This document shows, piece by piece, positions 9,201 to 18,602 of a stretch of 64,000 nt of DNA. Made by a program: the position numbers and the translations under genes. How positions within the stretch are numbered: the stretch's first letter is position 1; the number at the start of each line of letters is the position of its first letter. Source of the DNA: Martinezella calliandrae (GTDB lineage Bacteria; Pseudomonadota; Alphaproteobacteria; Rhizobiales; Rhizobiaceae); assembly GCF_030272695.1 (NCBI RefSeq), contig NZ_JARFYN010000012.1:79224-143223 (forward strand), in the 5' to 3' direction. Below the pieces are notes generated by a model. The model saw only the letters and a list, made by a program, of their open reading frames with translations. It ran no database searches and had not been told where the DNA came from.

Positions 9201-10414
9201 TGGCTGATCTGGCCTTGTGGCGTGCTGGCGCTATCGAGCGATGCTTTGGCATCGATCTTCACGGACTGCGCAGCGCCCGTCAGCGCGACGTCGACACGGG
9301 AAATCATTGCCCGTACCTCGCCGGTTTCCATCGGCCAGCGGAAATCGACGGGGCCTGATGTACCGAGCAGGTTGGCGTTGAGGCTGTTATTGCCTGCGGG
9401 ATCAAGCGTGCCCGAGGCGGCGATGACAACGCTGCCGGTGGCGAGATTGCCGGTCTGGATGTCGATCTTGCCCTTGCCGTCGAAGGTGGCGGAAAGGTCT
9501 ATCGTCGTCTGGCCGGCGAAGAGGGGGCGGAAGGTCGGGGGCAACAGCGAATCGACGTCGCCGCCGCCCTTGACGTCGATATGGTGGAGCCCATCGACGG
9601 AAATGGCGTGATGGCCATCGATCGACACCGTCGGCCTGCCATCGAGCGCGGCTTGCAGCTTGCCCGCCCAGTTCGACAGGGGGCCTTCGCCGGAAAGGTT
9701 TATATTGATCGCCGGGCCGCCCGGCAGATGCAGCATGCCGGCCAACATGCCGTCTCGCGGTTCAGCGATTTCAGCCTTTAGGTTGAGCCGGTTTTCGGCC
9801 GGTGCGAAAGCAATATTGGTGGAGAGCTTGGCGTCGGGGACGTCCTGGCGATTGGCATCCAGGATGAGGTCGACACTGTTGCTATTCGCCCTGACGCTGC
9901 CGTTGGCGGCGAGCGCGAAATCCTGGCCGGCCACGGCTTGCCCGACACGAAGATTCGGCAGTGCAAAGGCGCCGATATCGACCGCGATCGGCAGAGAGAA
10001 GCCTTTGCTCCCAGTCGTCGCTGCTTGCGGCTGCGCCGTCACGGTCGTGACCGGCAAGCGTTGAAAATCCACGGTGCCCGCGGCAACACGACCGGCATGG
10101 AAAGTGCCCGTCAGCAGCGAGACCGGGGACCAGTCGATGGCGAGATCCTGAACTTTCGCGAAAGTGCCTTTCGCGTCGGCAACGGTGATCGAGCCGACCC
10201 GCAGGTTGCCGGTCAGGAGCCCGGACGGCTCGGTGATCGTGATGGTGTGGTCGGGTGTGGAGACGAGCTTCGCCACCTGATCGACGGCATAAGCGGTCGC
10301 GGCGGGCACGAAGCCGACAACCAGCACGGCGGCGATCGCAAGCACGAGGATTGCCACAATCGCATAAGCGACGAGGCGCACCAATCTGCCGAGAATTCGA
10401 ATCAACGTGCTCAT
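6230..10414 (-). CDS. tamB: translocation and assembly module inner-membrane subunit TamB
   Basis: A protein of 1394 aa with an N-terminal membrane anchor (about residues 10-35) followed by a very long periplasmic region of repeating beta segments, typical of the AsmA/TamB lipid-bridge family. The conserved C-terminal TamB (DUF490) domain is present, ending with the aromatic tail IVYEHEY. It lies 62 bp downstream of tamA on the same strand. Together TamA and TamB help assemble outer-membrane proteins and are implicated in phospholipid transport to the outer membrane. Length and order match alphaproteobacterial homologues. Confidence 0.93.
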   Translation of the reverse strand: MSTLIRILGRLVRLVAYAIVAILVLAIAAVLVVGFVPAATAYAVDQVAKLVSTPDHTITITEPSGLLTGNLRVGSITVADAKGTFAKVQDLAIDWSPVSLLTGTFHAGRVAAGTVDFQRLPVTTVTAQPQAATTGSKGFSLPIAVDIGAFALPNLRVGQAVAGQDFALAANGSVRANSNSVDLILDANRQDVPDAKLSTNIAFAPAENRLNLKAEIAEPRDGMLAGMLHLPGGPAININLSGEGPLSNWAGKLQAALDGRPTVSIDGHHAISVDGLHHIDVKGGGDVDSLLPPTFRPLFAGQTTIDLSATFDGKGKIDIQTGNLATGSVVIAASGTLDPAGNNSLNANLLGTSGPVDFRWPMETGEVRAMISRVDVALTGAAQSVKIDAKASLDSASTPQGQISQVNLSAKSDAFNLTNGSGPLQLRLVIGQTAFISPDLNRLIRAPVALTAPLQLSPDMIGFNNTTLESASIGGTINGKYTLSSKALTGNFKIFALPAVLPDGVSDKFEGTISLEGQVAGTLPTKMNLSNLAVKSNIGEIAGNAALDGQTLTSNITGRLLDLSKLVPNAEGQADIALKTKGQLRALDLEATVKAVNVKLAGRLLDTLDIAVTGTADPNAPQANVQANGAIEGKPISITANAASQNGRTSIPTLAVEVGPNKLQGKLDLSPSFEPSGTLNFDLPDLSLLAALAGQKAEGDLKGAVDLASANGKIGLKVDANGSGIRRDDLSITKPAIALTVDDLKAFSANGSIRADAIASGANRIADLALTFTQQGSRTVFDLKSNYDNAPLTANGNVETGGGQTVVSLDNFAGAPRTIPVKLASPTKITIKDGTASLNGLIIQTGGGSVTVNGTAGQALNITAEIANLPASLANVFAPTLAAEGTISGRVTVTGRPASPVVGFQANWSGAATSQTRSAGLGPLGIRANGQFANNTITIDTNLTGQNGLVLNGGGTVAVAGSKALGLRFSGTLPFEAMAGQLAAQGLSMTGAARLDLQIAGTTAAPIVTGSVSSDGARLVDVRRNLTLNGLAITVALDGRQAVISRFNGNLASGGSISASGTIGIAPNSGFPADIQLRFNNATYVDGTLVTATINGTLGIRGPLLTAPVLTGNLKLAKASITVPEKLPASLSQINIRHRNAPAAVTAQFKGRQPQGPRNKSTTLGIDLQLDAPSQIFVRGRGIDAELGGSITVRGTAADPIVSGGFTMRRGRLTILSRRLDFTNTSRITFGGDLTPALDMEATSSVSSTTITVHVTGLATDPRIIFSSSPALPQDEVLAQLIFGQSMSRLSALQIAQLADAASQLAGGRSTSLFEGLRSHLGVDDLDITTDARGQAQVGAGKYLNKRTYIELQQGAANNTKAIINFDVGSGVKLRGAAGSNGAGEAGIVYEHEY

Positions 10415-10476
10415 GAGAGCGACAGTAACCTCAATTTTGTAACCGCGTGCTGAACCGTCCCCGACTGTACGGCTTG

Positions 10477-12402
10477 TCAGAAGGCTTGGCCTATGCCGGC
10501 GTAGATACCGTATGCCGTGCCGTTTGGATATTTATTGAGTGGGACGGCAACGTCGAGCCTGATGGGCCCGAAGGGCGTAGCGTAACGCACACCGACGCCC
10601 GCGCCAATGCGAACATCGGAAAAGTCGGGAAAAGTGCTGCCGGTGACGCTGCCCATATCGACGAAAGGCACGATGCCGAACTTTTCGGTAATCTTGACGC
10701 GAGCTTCGATCGAGGCAGTGGCATAGGAGCGGCCACCGAGTGCGTTGCCGTGGGAATCGTAGGGCGTGATTTCCTGATAGGCGAAGCCGCGTACCGAGCC
10801 GCCGCCGCCGGCATAGAAACGCCGGGTCGCCGGAATGTCCGCGATACTGTTGGCGCCGATCAGCGAACCGAGGGAAAGCTTGCCGGCGAAGATGACATTA
10901 TCGGTGGCGCCGACGCCCTGATAGCCGGAAATCGAACCCTCGAAAGAGCTGAACACTGAGCCGCCCATGGTTTCGTAACTCGGCGTGGCGCCGATCGACG
11001 CGCGGTAGCCTTGAGTCGGGTCAAGTTTGTTGTCGCGCGTGTCCCTGACATATTCGAGCGGGATCGCCACCGTCAGGAAGGTTTGTTTGCCATAGGCGTC
11101 GGTGGTGTCTTTCTCATAGCTCACTTCGCCGCTGCCAGAGATGGTATCTTGATCGGTGAGCTCATAGGCAAGGCCGGCGTTCGCGGTGATGGTATCGGCA
11201 TCGTAGGCATCCGGATGCAGGCTTTGCATCTTCAGGCCGGTGGTGAAAGTCGCCGAGGGATAGAGGGTCGCGGGTCGGACATAGGTAATACCGGCGCTAT
11301 AGTCGAGCTTGCCCACGTCGGTTGTTTCGCCGATACGGGAGACCGATCCGTCGATACGCAGCGAATCCGCCCGGCCGGTCAAGTTGCGATGGCCCCAATA
11401 GCCCTGCAGACCGAAGCCGTCGATGGTGGAATATTGTGCGCCGAAGCCGAAAAAGCGCTGCTTGCCTTCCGACACTTCGATGGTCACGGGAAGGCTGCCG
11501 TCCGGCGCCAATTTGTCGGCCTCGCGGACGGTGACGCTGGAAAACACACCGAGCTTGCGCAGGCGGTCGGAGGCTTTCTTCAGTTCGTCCGGCGAATAGG
11601 GCTTGCCCTCGTTGATGCGGGCGTAGCGCTTGATGAAATCCGGATCGACCGACTTCTGGCCGGTGACGCCGACATTGCCGATGGGTGCCATCGGGCCGCT
11701 GTCGACCCTCAGCATCACATCGACTTTCTGGGTGTCGTGGTCGGCGACGACATCGCGCTTGGTCAGCTTTGCAAGCGGATGACCCTGATTCTTGAAGTCG
11801 GCAACGATATTGTCGCCGGCTTTGAGAATGGTCAGCGAGCCGGCATCGCGGCCGGGTACGAGCCCGTATTGGGCAGGGTCGACGCGTTTCGCATCGCCGA
11901 GCAGGCTGATCTTGCCAAGCGTGAAGACCGGGCCGGGATCGACGGAGATGGTCACGGCCACAGGCTGAGAACGGCTGAAGCTCGGGTTCGGCGGCAGCGC
12001 GTCAATGTTCGTGCCATTGATCGTTATAGTGACCACGCCGCCGTAAAGCGCTTTTTCGTAGAGGGTGGCGATTAGCCGATCGCGATCATCGCGCGCCTTG
12101 ATGACGACACCGAGATCACCGGAGACTGGGGTCTTCTGGTCGGAGACTAGCATGGAGCTCGCGGTCAGAGCCTCTTTGAGATCCTTATCGAGATTGTCCG
12201 TCTTGAAATTGACGGTGTAATGAACGGGGTCAGAAACCTCGTTTACCGTCTCGTCTTCGCCCCAGAGCCTCATGCCGAACAGCTTGAAAGCAAGTGCGTT
12301 TCCAGCATAGAGCGGGCCGAGCGCAACCATTGCCGCAACCGCCACCACGGTGCCTGCTCGCCGATACGCAATACTCTTTCTCGGGCCGGTTCTTTTACGC
12401 AT
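10477..12402 (-). CDS. tamA: outer-membrane assembly protein TamA (BamA/Omp85 family)
   Basis: A protein of 641 aa with a Sec signal peptide (hydrophobic core about residues 17-36, ending GNALA), periplasmic POTRA repeats and a C-terminal 16-strand Omp85 barrel. The barrel shows GAQYSTIDGFGLQGYWGHRN and the lid-lock type FYAGGGGSVRGFAY motif, and the chain ends with Phe, the outer-membrane beta-signal. tamB follows on the same strand. The preceding 360-bp region carries two minus-strand terminators of the upstream lipoprotein and the tamA promoter region. Confidence 0.93.
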   Translation of the reverse strand: MRKRTGPRKSIAYRRAGTVVAVAAMVALGPLYAGNALAFKLFGMRLWGEDETVNEVSDPVHYTVNFKTDNLDKDLKEALTASSMLVSDQKTPVSGDLGVVIKARDDRDRLIATLYEKALYGGVVTITINGTNIDALPPNPSFSRSQPVAVTISVDPGPVFTLGKISLLGDAKRVDPAQYGLVPGRDAGSLTILKAGDNIVADFKNQGHPLAKLTKRDVVADHDTQKVDVMLRVDSGPMAPIGNVGVTGQKSVDPDFIKRYARINEGKPYSPDELKKASDRLRKLGVFSSVTVREADKLAPDGSLPVTIEVSEGKQRFFGFGAQYSTIDGFGLQGYWGHRNLTGRADSLRIDGSVSRIGETTDVGKLDYSAGITYVRPATLYPSATFTTGLKMQSLHPDAYDADTITANAGLAYELTDQDTISGSGEVSYEKDTTDAYGKQTFLTVAIPLEYVRDTRDNKLDPTQGYRASIGATPSYETMGGSVFSSFEGSISGYQGVGATDNVIFAGKLSLGSLIGANSIADIPATRRFYAGGGGSVRGFAYQEITPYDSHGNALGGRSYATASIEARVKITEKFGIVPFVDMGSVTGSTFPDFSDVRIGAGVGVRYATPFGPIRLDVAVPLNKYPNGTAYGIYAGIGQAF

Positions 12403-12539
12403 ACGCCGCTTTACGGTTATATAAGAATTTTCTCAGGTTGGCGTTTCCCCCGGGTTAACGCGCGGCCACCATAGATGCAAAAGCGTCCTGCGTGTACCAC
12501 TTTGGAGTCAAAAACCTGCAAAGGACCGCTTCCGAAACG

Positions 12540-12567
12540 AAAAATCCCGGATTTACCTCCGGGACTT
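12540..12567 (-). terminator. Rho-independent terminator (distal of two)
   Basis: On the minus strand TCCCGG, an 8-nt loop and CCGGGA form a stem followed by ATTTTT. Its stem closely resembles the terminator at 12712-12738. It either backs up that terminator or ends a separate small transcript starting between them. Confidence 0.65.
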
Positions 12568-12711
12568 AGGGCAATCTCGGCGGTGTAATCAAAGGGGATT
12601 ATGGTCGCGTTGTTGCCGTCACAGCGTTCGATCCAGCGTTGAAATCGACCAAATATGAGTTGGTAGGGCAGATTTTTATCGCCTCAGAGATGAGGAATTG
12701 AGGGCCGGAAT

Positions 12712-12738
12712 AAAAAAATCCCGAGCTTTTGCCCGGGA
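12712..12738 (-). terminator. Rho-independent terminator of the glycine-zipper lipoprotein gene
   Basis: On the minus strand, TCCCGGGC-AAAA-GCTCGGGA forms an 8-bp stem (one wobble pair) followed by seven U. It begins 25 bp after the stop codon of the gene at 12764-13039. Confidence 0.85.
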
Positions 12739-12763
12739 CTTCCGTATGTCGATCCGCAATCGA

Positions 12764-13039
12764 TCAGTAGCTGCGATAACCACCGCGTGGGCAATCGTCG
12801 ATATAGCGACGGCCATAGCGGTCACGGTAGTAGCACTGGCCAGGCTGTTCAGCGACGCTACCGATAAGCGCACCCGACACACCGCCAATCGCGGCGCCGA
12901 CGGCTGCACCGCGGACATTGCCGGAGACGGCGCCGCCGATGATGGCACCGGAGGCAGCGCCGATACCGGCGCCTTGTTCAGTCGGGGTGCAGCTTGCGAT
13001 AGACAAGCCGACCAATGCGAGCATAAGAGCTTTCTTCAT
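12764..13039 (-). CDS. small glycine-zipper lipoprotein
   Basis: A protein of 91 aa. The N-terminus MKKALMLALVGLSIASC is a lipoprotein signal peptide with a lipobox ending at Cys17. Residues 22-62 form a glycine-zipper region (repeated GxxxG with alternating Gly and Ala: GAASGAIIGGAVSGN and GAAIGGVSGALIGS). The tail is Tyr/Arg-rich (CYYRDRYGRRY) and has a Cys pair. Proteins like this sit at the outer membrane, but their molecular function is not established. It is followed by a strong terminator, so it is a monocistronic and probably abundant transcript. Confidence 0.85.
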   Translation of the reverse strand: MKKALMLALVGLSIASCTPTEQGAGIGAASGAIIGGAVSGNVRGAAVGAAIGGVSGALIGSVAEQPGQCYYRDRYGRRYIDDCPRGGYRSY

Positions 13040-13156
13040 TCATTCTCTCCAACGTTATTTAAGCCGGCACTCCGGCAACGCCGTCCCAATTTTCCAGCTC
13101 CACCACGATGGGCTGTCCTTGCAGTCCTGCAGCTAGGAAGAAATATCGTGCAAAAT

Positions 13157-13261
13157 ATGTTTGTCTACTGGGCACTTGCGGTTTTTTTGGTGGTAAACTG
13201 GCGACGTCTATATTCGGTAAACAAAGAAATGGCGCGGAGAGAAAATCCACCCTCTTCCTAA
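13157..13261 (+). CDS. possible 34-residue single-pass membrane peptide
   Basis: An open frame of 34 residues starting at ATG 13157 in the divergent region between the lipoprotein and coxS. It reads as one hydrophobic helix ([12 protein letters not shown]) followed by a basic and then charged tail ([16 protein letters not shown]). A purine-rich AGGAAGAA lies about 15 nt upstream, further than ideal. The composition is plausible for a small membrane protein, but without homologue information this is only a candidate. Confidence 0.3.
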   Translation: MFVYWALAVFLVVNWRRLYSVNKEMARRENPPSS

Positions 13262-13334
13262 AGTAGAGGTTGATCGCACTTCAAAAAAGTCAAATGATGG
13301 CTGCTGCCTCTGGAGGAGAGGCGAGGAGGAAAAT

Positions 13335-13823
<489 letters not shown>

Positions 13824-13906
13824 GATTTCACCGAGATTGTCTGGCGAACGCCAATGACTGTTATCTTGGCGAATTGCCAGGCCCGGAACCCCAATGGGAG
13901 GATCAC

Positions 13907-16252
13907 ATGGGCGTTGAAGGCATTGGTGCGCGCGTTGCGCGAAAAGAAGACAAGCGATTTCTGACAGGCAAGGGCCGCTACACCGACGACATGGTGGCGC
14001 CGGGCATGAAATATGCCTATTTCGTCCGCAGCCCGCATGCGCATGCGAAGATCACCGGCATCGATGCGTCAGCGGCGCTGGCCATGCCGGGTGTGATAGG
14101 CGTGCTGGATGGCAAGCAACTTTTGGCCGATGGCATCGGCAATCTGATCTGCGGCTGGATGATCCATTCCAAGGATGGTTCGCCGATGAAGATGGGCGCC
14201 TGGCGGCCGTTGGCTGCCGAGACCGTGCGCTATGTCGGCGATGCCGTGGCGATCGTCGTTGCCGATTCCCTTGGCGAGGCCCGCGATGCGGCCGAGGCCG
14301 TCGTGGTGGATTACGATGAGCTTCCCGCCGTCACCGAGGCGGTCGAGGCGCTAAAGCCCGGTGCGCCGCAGCTTCATCCGGAAGCGGCGGATAATTTGAT
14401 CTTTGACTGGGAGCTTGGCGACAGCGCCGCGACCGACAAGGCGATCGCGGAGGCCGCCCACGTCACGGAGGTCGAAATCCATAACAACCGGCTGTCGCCA
14501 AATGCCATGGAGCCGCGCGCGACTCTCGGCATCTATGATGCCGGCGACGATCACTACACCTGCTACACCACGAGCCAGAATCCGCATGTGGCACGGCTGG
14601 TGATGAGTGCGTTCTACAATGTCGCCCCGGAAAACAAGCTGCGCGTCATCGCACCAGATGTCGGCGGCGGCTTCGGATCGAAGATCTACATCTACCCCGA
14701 GGAGATCGTCTGTCTTTGGGCGTCAAAAAAGACCGGCGTGCCGGTTAAATGGACGGCCGACCGTACCGAGGCCTTCCTGACCGACGCCCATGGCCGCGAT
14801 CATGTCTCGAAAGTGAAGATGGCTTTCGACGCGCAAAACCGCATCACGGGGCTGAAGGTCGACACCATCGCCAATCTCGGCGCCTACATGTCGCTATTCT
14901 CCTCATGCGTGCCGACCTATCTTTATGCGACGCTGCTGTCGGGCCAATATGCGATCCCGGCGATCCATGCCAATGTCCGCACCGTCTATACCAATACGGT
15001 GCCGGTCGATGCTTATCGCGGCGCCGGGCGTCCGGAGGCGACCTATCTTCTCGAGCGCACGATGGAAACGGCAGCGCGCGAGCTCGGCATCTCGCCGGCG
15101 GAACTGCGGCGAACCAACTTCATCCGCTCCTTCCCCCATCAGACGCCGGTCATCATGAATTACGATGCTGGTGACTATGAGGCCTCTCTCGACGCCGCCA
15201 TGCAGCAGGCCGATTGGAATGGTTTCCCGGCCCGCAGAGCAGAGGCGGAGGCGCGCGGCATGAAGCGCGGCATCGGCATGAGCTGTTATATCGAGGCCTG
15301 CGGGCTCGCGCCCTCTCAGGCGGTTGGCTCTCTCGGCGCGGGTGTCGGCCTGTGGGAATCGGCCGAGGTTCGGGTCAATGCGGTCGGAACGGTCGAGGTG
15401 CTGACCGGCTCGCACAGCCATGGCCAGGGTCATGAGACCACCTTCGCACAACTGGTCGCCGACCGCCTCGGCGTGTCGATCGACACGGTTTCCGTCGTGC
15501 ATGGCGACACCGACAAGGTGCAGATGGGCATGGGCACTTATGGCTCGCGCTCGGGTGCCGTCGGCATGTCGGCGGTGGTCAAGGCACTGGACAAGGTCGA
15601 GGCCAAGGCGAAGAAGATCGCCGCGCATTTGATGGAAGCCGATGAGAGCGATATCGTCATCGAAAATGGCGAGGTTAAAGTCGCCGGCACCGACAAGTCG
15701 CTGCCCTGGTTCCAGGTGGCGCTGGCCGCCTATACCGCTCATAACCTGCCAGCCGGTACAGAGCCGGGCCTGAAGGAAACCTCCTTCTACGATCCATCCA
15801 ACTTCACCTTCCCGGCCGGTTGCTACATCTGCGAAGTCGAGGTCGATCCGGAAACCGGCAAGACCGAAATTATCCAGTTCGTTGCTGCCGACGATTTCGG
15901 CAATATCATCAATCCGATGATTGTCGAAGGTCAGGTGCACGGTGGCATCGCGCAAGGGGTCGGCCAGGCGCTGCTCGAAGGCGTGCATTACGATGCCAAC
16001 GGCCAGTTGCTGACGGCGAGCTTCATGGATTACGCCATGCCGCGCGCCGATGACCTTCCGTCCTTCAACCTGTCGCACCAGAACACTCCCTGCCCGAATA
16101 ATCCTCTCGGGGTCAAAGGTTGCGGCGAGGCTGGCGCCATCGGTTCGCCGCCGGCGCTGATCAACGCCATCACCGATGCGATCGGCAACAATGCCCTGAC
16201 CATGCCGGCCACGCCGCTGAAGGTCTGGGAAGCAGCGCAGGCCGTGGCCTGA
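13907..16252 (+). CDS. coxL: molybdenum hydroxylase large subunit, form II CoxL type
   Basis: The catalytic Mo-pterin subunit, 781 aa. It contains the aldehyde oxidase/xanthine dehydrogenase hammerhead domain (IGARVARKEDKRFLTG) and the Mo-cofactor domains (VGGGFGSK, then SHSHGQGHETTFAQ). The active-site loop is AYRGAGR at residues 369-375, which is the form II signature; true form I CO dehydrogenases have AYxCSFR with the Cu-ligand cysteine. The general-base glutamate is in GCGEAGAIG (Glu741). The start at 13907 is supported by GGGAGG 5-6 nt upstream. The physiological substrate is uncertain: low-activity CO oxidation has been proposed for form II enzymes, but an aldehyde or N-heterocycle is equally possible. 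No coxDEFG maturation genes are nearby. Confidence 0.92.
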   Translation: MGVEGIGARVARKEDKRFLTGKGRYTDDMVAPGMKYAYFVRSPHAHAKITGIDASAALAMPGVIGVLDGKQLLADGIGNLICGWMIHSKDGSPMKMGAWRPLAAETVRYVGDAVAIVVADSLGEARDAAEAVVVDYDELPAVTEAVEALKPGAPQLHPEAADNLIFDWELGDSAATDKAIAEAAHVTEVEIHNNRLSPNAMEPRATLGIYDAGDDHYTCYTTSQNPHVARLVMSAFYNVAPENKLRVIAPDVGGGFGSKIYIYPEEIVCLWASKKTGVPVKWTADRTEAFLTDAHGRDHVSKVKMAFDAQNRITGLKVDTIANLGAYMSLFSSCVPTYLYATLLSGQYAIPAIHANVRTVYTNTVPVDAYRGAGRPEATYLLERTMETAARELGISPAELRRTNFIRSFPHQTPVIMNYDAGDYEASLDAAMQQADWNGFPARRAEAEARGMKRGIGMSCYIEACGLAPSQAVGSLGAGVGLWESAEVRVNAVGTVEVLTGSHSHGQGHETTFAQLVADRLGVSIDTVSVVHGDTDKVQMGMGTYGSRSGAVGMSAVVKALDKVEAKAKKIAAHLMEADESDIVIENGEVKVAGTDKSLPWFQVALAAYTAHNLPAGTEPGLKETSFYDPSNFTFPAGCYICEVEVDPETGKTEIIQFVAADDFGNIINPMIVEGQVHGGIAQGVGQALLEGVHYDANGQLLTASFMDYAMPRADDLPSFNLSHQNTPCPNNPLGVKGCGEAGAIGSPPALINAITDAIGNNALTMPATPLKVWEAAQAVA

Positions 16253-16272
16253 GACAAGAGGAGGAGAAAACC

Positions 16273-17067
16273 ATGTATGCAACCAACTATCATCGTGCCT
16301 CCTCGGTCGACGAAGCCGTCAAGCTTCTGTCGGACGCACCGGACGGCAAATATGTCGCCGGCGGCATGACACTGATCGCCACCATGAAGCAGCGCCTGGC
16401 CTCGCCGAGCGATCTCGTTGATCTCCGGCATATCCCGACCCTGAAGGGTATCCGCGTCGACGGTCGCACAGTGACGATCGGAGCTGCTACGACGCATGCG
16501 GAAGTCGCGTCCTCGGCGGCGATCCGCGCCGTCTGTGCGGCGCTCTGCGATCTTGCCGGCATGATCGGCGATCCGCATGTCCGCCACATGGGCACGATCG
16601 GCGGCTCGGTCGCCAACAACGACCCGGCGGCGGACTATCCTTCGGCGATGTTGGGCCTGGGCGCCACGATCGTCACCGACAAGCGTCAGATCGCAGCCGA
16701 TGATTTCTTCACCGGCCTGTTCGAGACAGCGCTGGAAGACGGCGAGCTGATCACGGCCATTACCTTCGAGGCGCCGGAAAAGGCCGGTTACGCCAAATTT
16801 CCCAATCCTGCCTCGCGTTACGCTATGACCGGCGTTTTCGTAACCAAGGGAGCGGGCGGTGCCCGAGTTGCCGTCACCGGCGCGGGCGCGGATGGCGTGT
16901 TCCGTCATGCCGGCATGGAGCAGGCGCTGGCGGCGAACTGGTCGCCGGATGCGGTCGCCAATGCAGTCGTCGATTCGTCGACGCTGATGTCCGACCTGCA
17001 TGCGACGGCCGAATACCGCGCCAATTTGATAAAAGTCATGGCGAAGCGTGCCGTAGCCGCGGCATAA
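16273..17067 (+). CDS. coxM: molybdenum hydroxylase medium (FAD) subunit, CoxM type
   Basis: A protein of 264 aa of the FAD-binding domain-5/CO dehydrogenase flavoprotein family. The FAD motifs are YVAGGMTLIATMKQR near residue 32 and TIGGSVANNDPAADYP near residue 112. It carries electrons from the CoxS clusters to the final acceptor. It follows coxL by 20 bp with GAGGAG ahead of the ATG, and a strong hairpin terminator lies 16 bp after its stop, closing the operon. Confidence 0.92.
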   Translation: MYATNYHRASSVDEAVKLLSDAPDGKYVAGGMTLIATMKQRLASPSDLVDLRHIPTLKGIRVDGRTVTIGAATTHAEVASSAAIRAVCAALCDLAGMIGDPHVRHMGTIGGSVANNDPAADYPSAMLGLGATIVTDKRQIAADDFFTGLFETALEDGELITAITFEAPEKAGYAKFPNPASRYAMTGVFVTKGAGGARVAVTGAGADGVFRHAGMEQALAANWSPDAVANAVVDSSTLMSDLHATAEYRANLIKVMAKRAVAAA

Positions 17068-17083
17068 ATCGCTTACACAAAAG

Positions 17084-17116
17084 CCGGAAGGGCGGGCCTG
17101 CCCGCTCTTCCGGTTT
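17084..17116 (+). terminator. terminator of the coxSLM operon
   Basis: A GC-rich stem, CCGGAAG paired with CTTCCGG and extended by GGCGGG/CCCGC, is followed by TTTCG. It begins 16 bp after the coxM stop codon. Confidence 0.75.
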
Positions 17117-17139
17117 CGTGCGTTCTGGACACGGGCCTG

Positions 17140-17165
17140 ATTGTCAAATCTCGGTGATTGACAAT
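17140..17165. promoter_or_regulatory. inverted repeat and promoter candidate upstream of hemA
   Basis: ATTGTCAA and TTGACAAT are a perfect 8-bp inverted repeat separated by 10 bp. The right arm contains TTGACA, a consensus -35 element, about 120 bp ahead of the hemA start. Two repeats one helical turn apart suggest a dimeric repressor or activator site overlapping the promoter. It is not a FixK/FnrN box (no TTGAT-N4-ATCAA). Confidence 0.45.
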
Positions 17166-17287
17166 TCTTGTCTGGAATAGTTCAAAATTATGGGCCATTT
17201 GCCGCAGCGGGGTGCGAAAGCGAAGCGGAGGGGTTGACGTGCAGACTGGCAAACATGAAAACCGGTCGCATGGTTCTGGAGCAGATG

Positions 17288-18499
17288 ATGGATTTCGAAG
17301 CATTTTTCAAAGGTGAACTGGACGGTCTACACAAGGAAGGCCGTTACCGCGTGTTCGCCGATCTGGAGCGTCAGCGCGGCAACTTTCCGCGTGCGACCTG
17401 GCATACGCCCGAAGGCTCCAAGGACGTAACGGTCTGGTGCTCGAACGACTATCTCGGCATGGGCCAGCACCCCAAGGTGATCGAAGCCATGAAAGAGGCC
17501 ATCGATCACTGTGGCGCGGGTGCGGGAGGCACCCGGAATATTTCTGGCACCACCCACTACCATGTTCTGCTCGAACAGGAGCTCGCCGATCTGCACGGCA
17601 AGGAAGCGGCGCTGATCTTTACCTCCGGCTATATTTCCAACTGGGCGACGCTCGGCACGCTCGGCGCGAAGATTCCCGGCCTGATCATTTTTTCCGACGC
17701 GCTGAACCATGCGTCGATGATCGAGGGCATTCGCTACGCTAAGTGCGACAAGGTCATCTGGAAGCACAACGATCTGCATGATCTCGAAGCCAAGCTCAAG
17801 GCCGCCGATCCGAAAGCGCCGAAGCTCATCGCTTTCGAGAGCGTCTATTCGATGGATGGCGACATCGCTCCGATCAAGGAGATCTGCGATCTCGCCGACA
17901 AATACGGCGCGATGACCTATCTCGATGAAGTGCATGCCGTTGGCATGTACGGCCCACGCGGCGGCGGTATCGCCGAGCGTGAAGGACTGATGGACCGGCT
18001 GACCGTCATCGAAGGTACGCTTGGCAAGGCCTTTGGCGTCATGGGCGGCTATATCGCCGCCTCGGCGGCGCTATGCGATTTCATCCGGTCCTTTGCATCC
18101 GGCTTCATCTTCACGACGTCGCTGCCGCCGGCACTGGCTGCGGGCGCTGTTGCCTCCATCCAGCATCTAAAGGTCAGCCAGTTCGAACGCGCCCGCCATC
18201 AGGATCGCGTCCGCAAGCTGCGCGCTCAGCTCGACGCCGCAGGCATTCCGCACATGTCGAACCCAAGCCATGTCGTGCCGGTCATGGTCGGCGATGCCGC
18301 CAAGTGCAAGTGGATCTCGGATCTGCTGCTCGATTGCGGCGTCTACGTTCAACCGATCAACTATCCGACTGTGCCGAAGAAGACCGAGCGCCTGCGCATC
18401 ACGCCGACGCCGCTGCATTCCGATGCCGATATCGAGCATCTCGTCAGCGCGCTGCATGCACTCTGGTCGCGCTGCGCGCTTGCCCGCGCCGTGGCATAA
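17288..18499 (+). CDS. hemA: 5-aminolevulinate synthase
   Basis: A PLP enzyme of 403 aa condensing glycine with succinyl-CoA to 5-aminolevulinate, the first step of heme and cobalamin synthesis in alphaproteobacteria (C4 pathway). It begins with the family's [20 protein letters not shown], has [15 protein letters not shown], the cofactor Asp in [12 protein letters not shown] and the Schiff-base lysine in EGTLGKAFG (Lys247). The start at 17288 has GGAG 6 nt ahead; an ATG directly before it (17285) is also possible, and the frame runs further up without support. An inverted repeat upstream may regulate it, and a strong terminator follows. Confidence 0.95.
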   Translation: MDFEAFFKGELDGLHKEGRYRVFADLERQRGNFPRATWHTPEGSKDVTVWCSNDYLGMGQHPKVIEAMKEAIDHCGAGAGGTRNISGTTHYHVLLEQELADLHGKEAALIFTSGYISNWATLGTLGAKIPGLIIFSDALNHASMIEGIRYAKCDKVIWKHNDLHDLEAKLKAADPKAPKLIAFESVYSMDGDIAPIKEICDLADKYGAMTYLDEVHAVGMYGPRGGGIAEREGLMDRLTVIEGTLGKAFGVMGGYIAASAALCDFIRSFASGFIFTTSLPPALAAGAVASIQHLKVSQFERARHQDRVRKLRAQLDAAGIPHMSNPSHVVPVMVGDAAKCKWISDLLLDCGVYVQPINYPTVPKKTERLRITPTPLHSDADIEHLVSALHALWSRCALARAVA

Positions 18500-18526
18500 G
18501 CCGCCGGTTACATTTTTATCCTTTCG

Positions 18527-18564
18527 TCAGGGTGCGGAACGTTGTTTCCGCGCCCTGATTTATT
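18527..18564 (+). terminator. Rho-independent terminator of hemA
   Basis: TCAGGGTGCGGAA and TTTCCGCGCCCTGA form a stem of about 13 bp with a 5-nt loop, followed by TTTATT. It starts 28 bp after the hemA stop. Confidence 0.85.
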
Positions 18565-18602
18565 GCGCACGGGAGAGCGGTGCTATTGAATTCGCGAGAC
18601 GA

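Larger units (their letters stand above)
12403..12763. other. gene-free region between tamA and the glycine-zipper lipoprotein
   Basis: These 361 bp hold two minus-strand terminator hairpins (12540-12567 and 12712-12738), a 145-bp stretch between them with no open frame of convincing length, and about 135 bp of presumed tamA promoter DNA. I recognise no gene. Confidence 0.5.
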
